A stretch of 64,000 bases of DNA from Nipponacmea schrenckii (Eukaryota; Mollusca; Gastropoda; Lottiidae). The notes beneath the pieces were generated by a model, which made no database searches, was not told the DNA's origin, and saw nothing but the letters and a program-made list of their open reading frames with translations. The position numbers and the translations under genes were made by a program. Every line of letters begins with the position of its first letter. Within the stretch, counting starts at the first letter, position 1. Location of the stretch: NCBI GenBank assembly GCA_030562195.1, contig JAUJPP010000005.1:31235106-31299105 (forward strand), given 5' to 3'. Below, in pieces: positions 9,940 to 20,600 of the stretch.

Positions 9940-12900
9940 TTATGTCTTTGAATTCTTTTTATTCTTTTCTTTCCGACTTTCTTCTTCTTTCGTTTTCTTA
10001 AAATCAATATTTTCTATCTGTTCTATTGTCTGTTGAGTGATTTTCTTGCCCTTCTCTAAAATTCTTTTAGGTATGAGGGACATCAGATATGTAACCTGAA
10101 AATGTGAATAATATATATAAGCTTCCAAGTTTTTTTGATGGTTCAGTATCACAGATTTAAAAACAAATTTCATTCAAATCAGATGAAAACTGTATTATCT
10201 ATCGCAATCACAAGCCAATTTCGCAAACAGAAAACAGTTTATCAGAAAATCGTCAATTTTGTACTTGACCAAGATCTCATCAACTTCAATGATCACACCA
10301 AATTTCATTCAAATCAGATGAAAACTGTTGTCTCTGTGGTGTTCACGAGTCGGTTTTGACGCCTTTTGACTAAGACAAGGGCAATAACTCAAAAAAACGT
10401 TCACCAAAAAATCATCACTATCAAACTTGTTTAAGATCTCATCAATATAAATAATGACACAAAATTTCGTTCAAATCCAATGGAAATTGTGATCTCTATC
10501 GCGTTCACAAGCCAATTTTGACAGTTTTTAATGATGTCAAGTGCAATAACTAAAAAACCGTTCATCGAAAAATCGCCTTTTTCGAATTAGACCAAGATCA
10601 ATATTAATGATCACAGCAAGTTTCATTCAAATCCATTGAAAACTGTTGTCTCTTATCCCGTTCACAAGCCAATTTTGACGCGTTTTGACTAAGTCAAAGG
10701 CAATAACTCAAACACCGTTTGTCGAAAATCTCCAATTTCTAACTTGTCCGAGATCTCTTTAATATAAATAATCACAGCAAGTTTCATACAAATCCTATAA
10801 AAACTGTTGTCTCTATCGCGTTCAAAAGCCAATTTTGACGCGTTTTGACTAAGTCAAGTGCAATAACTCAAAAACTATTCGTCAAAAAATCGCCAATTTC
10901 GAACTTGTCTGAGATCTCATAGTGACGGACAGAGGTGACGACAGTATACGACCACATTATAATGTGGGCTAATAAAAAGTTACTTCCTAAATTTATTGCC
11001 ATAACCCTACTGAACTAGATTTTGAAAGAACATAAAGATGGCTTATCTTGTTTCTTTTTCTCAAATCAAAGTTACTAATTGATTAATCAGTGTTTCTGAT
11101 GAATGATCCATGTATTATTAAGTTTGATAACTGTACGTGGACTTAGGAAGACTTGGTGAAACCATTTGACTCCACTTTTATGTGAGCAAATGATGCTGTA
11201 TAGTTGTTTTTGATTTTCGTATTAAATTATTATGAAGTAAACCTATTAAAATCAAGATATGTTCATTTAAAACTGATTTGAATTAATTCATTATGTGTTT
11301 TCATAATCATATTTAAGGGGGTTGACAACCCTAAACCTATGTACAAAAAATAGACGATTTCAACCACTTCTTTTCCACCTATCTGAAATATTTAAATATC
11401 AATGGAAAGAGGGGACTTTCAGCTATCCAAAAATATAAAATTTATTTCTTTATGACATTTCAACTTTAAGAAATCGGGTATGAAAGATGAACGAAAAAAA
11501 CGTCAATTATTCCCTTAAAATTAGCATATCTACTAGGCTATTTAATATAGAAGGTTGAAATTTTGCACAACGCAAGTCTACATGTATCTCTACAAAATTA
11601 CGTTGGCTTTTTGGAAAATTTTGTTTTGTTTTGAAGATATTGATAGAAATCAAAATTTTGCGAGTACATTTACGAAAAATTGAATTTTTAAAAAACTATT
11701 CATTTTATAAAAAAAAGCCAACGTAAAGTTATAGAGGACATCGTAAGCTTTAGTTGAAGCCAAAGTTTGTAAAAATCGGATAAATCGTAAGCGAGATATG
11801 CTTTTGGAAAAATGGCATTTTTTTTCAACATTTTGCAAACACATGTAAACCTTACGAAATAAACGATCATGTTGTTAAAAGATTGTCTTTCATGCTGTAG
11901 AAATCTTTAAGCACCTTTTAGGCATCGATATGCACCGATATCCACATAATTGGAGTGCTAAAACAATGGATTAGCACATGTCAAAACCCTTCCACCCACC
12001 AATCATAAAATTTTATTTGTTTACATGTGACGTAATGATTTATGGGACATCACGTGACTTCTGGATTCCCCCGATACACAAACTCTTACTTCGCGGGCCG
12101 ATATTAACAATAACTGACCAGCAAACGTAGAGAATGTTTATTTAGCCGATGACGTTGTAATCACAAATGTCAACTGACAACGTAATTTGTACGTCTACAT
12201 AGAGGAATACCCCGTTTTGTTCTATAAATAGATTATCTTCACGGACGGATATCAGACGAACTACTGAAGCGATTGAGCTAAAATTTTTACTAGATGAGTT
12301 TCTTTTAATGCCAAATAGAATGGATATAAAATTAATACGTTTCTTGATTGAAATACACTTCGAACGATAAGGTTGTCAACCCCCTTAAATGAATTTCCTT
12401 TAGTAGCAGGCTATTGATCTATTGAGGCACGTACTGGTTGCTGGAAATGAGAGACTTTATGATCTTTCTGGCTCTGGCAAATCAAGGGAATTCCATTCCT
12501 AATTACGAGTTAATTAGGGACTTTTAAGACAAACTGGTATTTTCCTGATAATTAGAACATCTCAGCTTGGAATTTATATAAGGATTACAAGAGAAACCAT
12601 CTTTAATATTTGCTTATATTATAATGGAGTTATTTTGATTTTTTTTGGTTATAAAATTCAAAACAAAGACATTTCCTTGAATACTGCAAATGTTTCTACC
12701 TGATCTGGAGGAAGTAGTGAATGGAAATAAGATGGTAATTTTTCACGTTTAATATTACCAATTTTAATTATTTCCTCCAAAACAATTAAATAATTATTGC
12801 GATTCATGTACTGTCCTGATATAGCCATGGTTTCTTCCACATTATATGCCTGAAATTGAATAAAATTAGTTTCCTCAGATGGAAAATGCAAATAAAAAGA

Positions 12901-15183
12901 TGGTTGAAGGTGGTCATATGACACAATCTTTTCAAAAAGATACATGTACATTCATACCTGATGAAACCAGCCTGGTGGAATAATCAGGAAATCTCCAGGA
13001 TACTGATCCAACTCTATATAGGTAGCCTGTTTATATCTGGAATATTTATCTGTGTCACTAAATGTATCAATTTCACTGAAATATAATACAAATTTCTAAT
13101 TATGTAATAAAATTAATTTACACACTTAAGATGTCCTTTAAAACCACAGAATAAACTTGGAATCAATGGTGGTTCACTACTACTTGCGTTTGACCAATAT
13201 TTCTTATGTTTTATTAAGTTTATTCTTCACTATTGTGATAATTAGATTATAAATAAATCATCTGCAACATTGTCATACCTACCTATTGTATTTAAAACAG
13301 TCTAAGGGAAAACCACAAGTTCTATGTTGTCTTATTGATAAAAGATGGTCTTGTCCTGGAGGGAATAACTGAAACATAACATATTACATTTACATCTATT
13401 TCAGATAAGTTTCATTCTGAACGTAATATAAATATCTGAAATTGTCCGCCTTCAAAGCTGATATCTACAGGACACCAAGGTCCAAATTAATTTATTTATT
13501 TGCAAAGCAGTTTTTGGACCAAATTGGATAGCAATTTAGAATTGCAGTTTGTCTCTGAGATGTGAAAATGTATAGCAGTTTTTGTAAATTCAGGAAGAAC
13601 CCTGGACTATATAATCCTTTCAAAGAAGAAATGCACTATTCTACCTAGTGAAAGCCTTGCTTAAAGTATATTTCTTTTGTTATCACAGTGTCTATCCAGT
13701 CACTTTTCTGCCTATCCTACTATATTCTTACCTTCCATTTTTTATGACCCTTTAAAACAGCATTAGTGCCAGTCCAATTATATGGATCAATATGTAAAAA
13801 GGAGCGAGAGTGAGCTGTACCCCACAAAAACATGCAATCCCATGGACGTATTTCTTTTGGAAAAATTCTGAAAAAATCTTCTTCCGTATAGAGCTGAAAC
13901 ATAATGTTAGTCAAATACGTATTTTCATCTGACAAATATACAGATGACAGGGCAATCTTAAAATGTTTTAAAAGAAATATTTCACACCTATATCCCCTGT
14001 TAACACTTTATTGAAATATATATTGTGTGTACCACATGACATCAAATATCATCATTACTGATAGTTTATTCTTTATATTTAATAAATTTACACACATTTA
14101 CTGACTTATTGTTACAATAGAACTTCTATTTACTCAGGTCCTTTTCACAAAGCATTCATGGTTTACTTACATTTCTAGGCACTTGTTGCGATAGATGAGG
14201 TCTTCGTGGTATAAATAGCTCATCTTCTAAATAGGTCCAGGTATGAGTTGTACTATGGTTTAAATGTTTAATAAATATATTTAATGGTAAAGCCAATCCC
14301 TTAGCATCATCTAATGAACCCTAGGAGAGGAGAAAAAAAGTTTATCCAGTTTACAACTTCTAGGTTGTGTCCAAAATTTAATAGATCTATTTTATAATTA
14401 TTTACAAGTCTGGTCAAATTTGGTTTTGGCCTACTTTGTTTTCAATGTGGCATGGGGAAAAGACATCAAATTTGTGATTTAGCCTAGCCTTGTAATTGAC
14501 TCTATGATAACCAGAATTTAAAACTTACATGTACAGCTTTCATCACGACCCTTGCTTCTCCATAATTTTGTATGAAATAATCACTAGTCCATTGTCGAGC
14601 TGGCCAGTCAGCTATAACATCAGTTATCACAACAGGCCTTGAAATATAATAACCATATATATCAACATGTTCAGAGGCTTATAAATTTATGGCCTAATCA
14701 TGTACTTTTGAGTTTATCATGTTCTTAAATACGTATATGGAATCAAAATAATTGTAAATTATACCATACTTATACATTACACCATAGGCCTACCTACCAT
14801 TTTCCATCATAGACATCCCAGAATTCTTCTAAAGACAAGTCGGAACGTTTATCAATACCAAATTCATTATACTGATAATCATACATCTCCATGTTGGATT
14901 TTCTTTGCTTTTGGGCTTCAATAAAGTCGTAAGTAAAGGGTCTCTGGGATAGATTAGCAGACTGCCATGACGTTTTCTGGACTGTTTGTTCATCTTTTTT
15001 GATATTGGAAAATATCAAAACTGTTATGATCACAGAGCAAATACCAGCAAAAAAACTGGAATATTGGATGTCCAAAATTGGAAAGAAAGTCTTTATATCT
15101 GACCATATGTCAATGTTTGGATTCCGCACTCCATGGATTTTTTTCAAAGCACCTTCTCTACTAGTAACTTTCAATCGAGCCAT
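9940..15183 (-). CDS. Membrane-anchored JmjC-domain oxygenase (8 coding exons)
   Basis: Predicted Fe(II)/2-oxoglutarate-dependent oxygenase of 438 aa. Exons in transcript order: 15183-14798, 14637-14529, 14320-14171, 13893-13732, 13368-13283, 13075-12958, 12849-12700 and 10095-9940. All have GT/AG boundaries and compatible phases. Residues ~41-59 are a single hydrophobic helix (SSFFAGICSVIITVLIF) after a basic N terminus, which suggests a type II anchor. The core carries FLHIDPYNWTGTNAVLKGHK: His249 and Asp251 are the HxD iron ligands, and Lys259 or Lys262 could bind 2-oxoglutarate. GDFLIIPPGWFHQ supplies the distal iron ligand, His336. The tail is Lys/Glu-rich. It resembles the small JmjC hydroxylases (JMJD6/KDM8-like) rather than chromatin demethylases with reader domains; I cannot fix the orthologue. 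The substrate is unknown. Intron 7 carries a family 1 array and a TTAA MITE. Confidence 0.88.
10140..10978 (-). repeat. Family 1 element, minus orientation, in the last intron of the JmjC gene
   Basis: The start module, read from the minus strand, is at ~10978 (TTAGCCCACATTATAATGTG, then GTCGTATACTGTCGTCACC). Four to five units of ~160 bp follow toward 10140, each with the complement of 'gcaataactcaaaaac', 'gttcacaagccaattttgac' and 'tttcattcaaatc'. The far terminal module is missing. The orientation is the same as that of the host gene. Subfamily as at 43288-43872. Confidence 0.8.
11313..12388. mobile_element. TTAA-flanked non-autonomous DNA transposon, copy 1 (1,076 bp)
   Basis: Ends read TTAAGGGGGTTGACAACC on the left and GGTTGTCAACCCCCTTAA on the right, a perfect 18-bp inverted repeat if TTAA is included. 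TTAA is the likely target duplication, which points to a piggyBac-type element, though the GGGGG terminus is not the classical one. There is no open frame for a transposase. A second copy in the opposite orientation lies at 21200-23046 and is similar end to end. It contains a CACGTGAC E-box and a cytosine-rich TTCCACCCACC patch. Confidence 0.85.
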
Positions 15184-17697
15184 TCTACCATTTCCTTATT
15201 TTCTTTCCTAAAACAATTTTTACTTAATGAAATGAAATTATGGTAAAAGGCACATAACAGTAGGCCTAAACAGTCATGTTACTTGAATTTGATGATATAA
15301 ATGACTATTTTCTTTGTATATTTTAGTATCATAATGGTACTAATTGCCAAGTACAATGTATCTAAAAGTGAAGTGCATACAAGACAAATTGTTTGGACGG
15401 AATACACAGGTTGTACTGTGAACACCACCATTTTTGTTGTGAAATTTGACACTAAAAAAATATTTCATATTTTGATTTCAAAAGAGCTAGTGGACATATT
15501 ATCGTTCGATTTGCAACAACATATTCTTTACCTTATCATCTTACAGCTGTCATAAATGAAATTCGTGGTGAAGTGGTTTAATCAAGAAAATTTCGTCTGA
15601 AATCTGAGTCGACATATAAATCGTTGCAAATTATGATAAAGTCGGTCAGTGACATGTAAATACGGGTTCTGTCGTCACGTGACATTAAACTGTATATCGG
15701 CCATATTGGTTGAATGCTGCGTGTATAAGCTGGTTATATTTCTGAGGTAATCTATCTAGTTTGACTTCATACTAAATTTTTGAGCCGAATTATCTTAAAT
15801 TTGGAACTCCCATGAGTCCTTTTATCAAAATAATTTGCTATGGTTTTCCTATGCAAGGCTTCGAAATAGTCCCATGTGTTGTAATTTGGCTAGAATTCAG
15901 AAAAGTCAAAAGAAAAGTGATCTATTTTTAGAAGGCACTTGGCCCTATGTTCAAAAACCATTGAACTACTTCTTGCATTTAAAATGGTGTCCTAAACCAT
16001 ATGGTAGTATAAATTTAAACATTATAAATTACTATTGCTGAGTATGTTTTAGAATAATGTATAATTTATGAGATGTAAAAAGCTGATAGAAATCTAGGCC
16101 TACTAAATAAGTAGGCCTATATATTTGTAGATCTACTGATTCAGTGTCTAGAAAGAGTTGGCTTTGTGATGAGTAGTGTAATGATAAATATATTGCCTTA
16201 GATTTCCAGCAATTCTTCAATTGGGCCTACCATATACTTCACTATAGGGATGGGCGATATTACATTATATTTTGATATAAACCGGTATGAAAATTCTAGT
16301 AATCAAACGATATTGAAAGAAAATTATAGCCGGTATATCACCATACATATCGTCTAAGTGAAATATCACGATATTGTTAAAAAGAGTTGTCTCCCGTTAA
16401 TATTTACCCTGTTCCCAATGTACGTATGATCATACCACAGTAATTTTTGTGTCGTTTTCCTGAATAATCATGTGTCATATATTTTATTTTATTATAATTT
16501 GTGTGTAAAAACATAGTATAAGAAAAAAAAACGATAAATCAGAAAAATTAAATAATTATGATTAAAGAATTTACCCTGTTCCTAAGGGCACGTGTTACCA
16601 TGTGTCAACACTTTTTCCGGCATGCAAATTACCAATAGGCCTAAGCCGACACAAATTGATTTCGCTTTTGTAACCTAACGGAATTGACGATGGATTCATC
16701 AGACGATGAAATTACTTCGCTTCGAGAATAATGCTGACGAAAGGCCTAACGGTTCGCAGTTAAATCCACCAAACGTCTTTTGAGCAAGACAACCATTTCA
16801 CTCGGGTTAAAATTTTTGTACCAGTTTCTCACCAATTCCTCCTTTGCTTTTAATTCCTGTGAGGATATATGTTAATATTAAATAATCCCATTCCCTGTCA
16901 CCAAAATTATATAATTCACATGTCCCTCATAATAAGTGTGAAAATATATATAGATATCGTGATTATATTGCTAAAATAGTTCACGATACAATCGTCACAA
17001 TATATCGTCATATCGTAATATTAAAATAAAAATATAAGCTTGTTCAATTACCGAATAAGCTTACTCAGATTGCATCTATATCATTAACATCATACATCGG
17101 AGATTTGAATGATTAACAAGTTTTTTTGATTAATTTTAAAATTAATATAGGCCTATTTTTAAGCAGTAATTTTCGAATTGCTTAACTTATAAGTTTCTTT
17201 CTTCTTTCATTGATTGAATGAAGCATGAAATTGTTTCTAAAAACATTCTTTGAATGACAAAAATAGCAACATTTATTATAATTACTATTTTAATTTTTGT
17301 CAAAGCAAGTATAAAGAAAATATAAATACGAGCTCATATTAAATCTTTGAATTTCAGCCTAAATTCTGGAATTTGTTAGTTGAGGGGGGTTTTTAATTCA
17401 TTCCATAGTGTGAAATTAAAACATTCTATTTATCAATATGCTAAGACTAACAGCAGGCCTACTTATTATTTTAAATCTTATTTTCCAATTCTCATCACTG
17501 TCTTCATTAGCAGAAGAGTAGGACGAAAACTCATTTCAATTCTGATTCTCTTCCAAAATGTAGAAATATATTTTTGCTCATACAACTGTCTAGAACCATC
17601 CCAAGACAAACTAAGATCTTCATAGAGTGATGTTTTGTTTTTTCAGTGTTAAATTTCCTGATATTTTTAGGCTTTAAAACGTCTTTTTTTCTTTCAG
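15184..17697. other. Intergenic region between the divergent JmjC and GIGYF genes
   Basis: An acceptor-like TTGTTTTAG at ~15211 on the minus strand suggests the JmjC 5' UTR is spliced. At 15671-15750 a GTCACGTGAC E-box, a GGCCATATTGG element and a possible donor (CTGAG before GTAATC) could mark the GIGYF promoter and first non-coding exon. At ~16245-17020 there is AT-rich sequence with many CGATAT/ATATCG words and CCGGTAT, starting AGGGATGGGCGATAT. It looks like a decayed DNA transposon, but no matching right end was found. Nothing else coding is seen. Confidence 0.4.
15660..15750 (+). promoter_or_regulatory. Candidate GIGYF promoter/first non-coding exon
   Basis: The perfect palindrome GTCACGTGAC (USF/TFE type) is followed by CGGCCATATTGG and, ~30 nt later, a possible 5' splice site CTGAG/GTAATC. 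The coding exon at 17722 is preceded by a strong acceptor (TTTCTTTCAG at 17697), so an upstream non-coding exon must exist. This is the best-looking site but it is inferred only. Confidence 0.3.
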
Positions 17698-20600
17698 TAA
17701 ATCCTAGGCAAATTAAAAGAAATGGCAGACACTTTAAACTTTGGCCCAGAATGGTAAATTTATTTTCTTTACTGCTTGCTCAAGAGTTTTGAGGTCTGAC
17801 AATGAAAATGAAAAAAAAGATTCATTGTCTTAAAATATTTAGGCCTATCTAAACAAATCTCTATTGCTTTTGACAATACTTATTGTTGAGTTTGTGCCAA
17901 ATGCTATTGGTACCGTACCGGTATCTTTACTTTATTCTCTATTCTTTCCTAATGATGTTTAAAACTAATTTCTTTCAGGCTTCGTGCTTTGTCTGATGGC
18001 AACACTGTTGCATCCCCTCCTCCCACACCAGGATTAGGAGGGAAATTTAAACTAGCCAATAATCGTTATGGGAGAGAAGAGATGTTGGCATTGTTTCATG
18101 ATCAGTATAAAGCTCCTGATGAATTAAAAGAAATACCCTCTATTTATTGTGAAGCTATACAGAAACCACTTGCTTTTATGAACCTATCGGAGGAAGAACA
18201 GGTAAGGAACCAACACTAGTGAATCATTTATCCCAATACTAATTTCAAAAAGGCAAACTATTTGTATCTTGTAGCCATTCTTCCCTTGACAAGGTTTAAC
18301 ATCTATATGTATATTTTCATTTTGTATTTTACCATTTCAGCGGTTAATGTCACAGTCAGTAAACAGTGTAACAGTTCTACGAAGTATGGGACGGGGTTCT
18401 GGCCCTCCCACTAGAGGGAGGGGTGGTAGCACAGCTGATCGGGGCAGGGGAAGAGGTAGGTATTGTTGATTGCATGAACCAATAACTAATTAAAGAACAA
18501 ACAAATTCAGAAATACTTGAGCTTCATATAAACAATTGAATATAGAAAATTTTCTGGTGTGGAGTTTTCTTTAGTACGTTGTCAATTCATTATAATTTCT
18601 GTTTTGATATTGTAGGTAGAGGACGTGGTGAATACATACATAGAACTATTTCTGAGAATGGTGAACATAATACCCACAGTGGGGGGTTCGGGGTCCCAGG
18701 AAGAAATGTGAATAATGATGGCTGGGAAGAAGTGTACGTTGTGCTTATTAAATCTGGATGTAGACGACAAACTTATGCCAATAACATTGCACATTATATT
18801 TACTTTACATCATGACTTCATTTGCTTGGATATGTCGAAAATGTTGGACGTGAGTTCTAATCTTGGTCGGCGTGTGAAAGTCCGTTGACCTTGAATAAGT
18901 CACTCACAATTCCAGTCCACCCAGCTGTAATTGGGTACGAATAATCCAGAAAGGATCAATGCCAAGAGGTTTTTCCAAGGACCAGCAGGTAGAAAGGATC
19001 CCTGTCTTGTGAACCTAAGTTGTTATCCTTGTAAAATATAGTTGTTTCTTTCTTTAGTCTTTTTTTACTGTCACTACTTTGTTTTTCAATTGATTATTTT
19101 TGTGTCCAAAGTCGAAATTGAATTAGATTTAATTATGAAAGAAAGAAAAAGAAACAACTATATTTTACAAGGTTAACACAAAATCGATTGTTAAGTTTCA
19201 GATAACCATGGGACCATTATTTATTGTAGTGGCAAGAAGTATGAAAGGGGAGGTTATATCTCACGTAACTTTGATGAGACTGCAGAACGTGGTGGAATCA
19301 GACAACATTATAATCGTTCTTTAAGTAATGATAATTGGAGGGAGAAAAATAACAATGAGGAAGATGATGGAAGTTGGAGACGGGCTGGCACTAGAGACAA
19401 GTGGAATAAAGGTATGTGTTGATACACTTTGATAACAAGTGGCCATGATCATAATGCACTTGTTTAAATCCACCATTTTCTCTTAATGCAAATGGAGTTT
19501 CTAGTAAAAGTATTTGTTCTTTATTGAATAATCAAAAGCAGTCTTGAAAGAAATCAAATTGAATTATTATTTGCAGATTCCCGTGGTAACTGGCGTGATC
19601 CCAACCACCATGACAATCAAGATAATGATCGTAAACAATCTAATGGATTTTCACGCGATGGACCTCCTGGTCGTCAATACCAGAGAAGCAGAAGCAGTGA
19701 ATCTTGGGATACTGAAGGTATGTCCAATAGTATTCACCCATTCATATGTAAGTATGGAAGAATATAAAACAGGATGATCTTTGAACCTAACCTGATCTGT
19801 TTTTATGTACAACTTGATCAAAAAGTTTACTTAGAAAAAACCTATTGGCCTTAATGTCATTTTATTTTACCTGGAGTTATTTTAGACAATAATTTTATCT
19901 TATAATAATAATTACCTATAAATATTTAGATAATCTTCCTGAATGGAGTACAGAAGTTGATGATCCAGAAACTGTTGGATCTTTTGATGCTTCAGGAGCT
20001 TTTGTTTCAACTTTTAAGGTAAGGGATTGTTCAATTTCTTTAGCAAATGTTATCTAGTATGCTAGAAGCAACAAGATGGGAGTAATAACACTATCTTCTT
20101 GTCTTTGCTGTATTAGCTAATGTCTCTTTTACCCAAAGAGATTGTTATAAAATTAGTCGGGGAAAATTGTGAATGGTTTTCATTCTTAATCTGTTTTTGT
20201 TCCAGGAACCAAGCAGTCTAGAAGATGAATTAGAAGAAAGACCTGATAAAGAAAATCAGGTACCATCTGTCTCAAAGGTAACATTTCTTTTTATATGTTC
20301 TTATAATCATATATTTATGTCATCCATCTACAACACTAGCCCATCCTCTAATTCTTATAACCATACAAGAACTATTTTATCAAGGACCTACGATTTATTT
20401 CGTAATATAGATTATTTGCTTCATTGTTTTTCAGGAAAAAGTAAAGGAGAATAATAACAACAATAAAACAAAAGAAGAACCAAACCAAAAATCTGCCAAA
20501 AGTGCTAAAATAAACTCAAATAACGGACAAAATGTTGATTCGAAATTATCTAACAATAGAACTGATATTAATCCTAATAACATGAGGACATCGCCCTTAC

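Noticed and set aside
16245..17020. Possible hAT element starting AGGGATGGGCGATAT
   Set aside because: The left end looks right and CGATAT words are frequent, but no complementary right end or 8-bp duplication could be found.
18836..18890. tRNA gene
   Set aside because: The B-box-like word belongs to a SINE head; no complete cloverleaf can be drawn.
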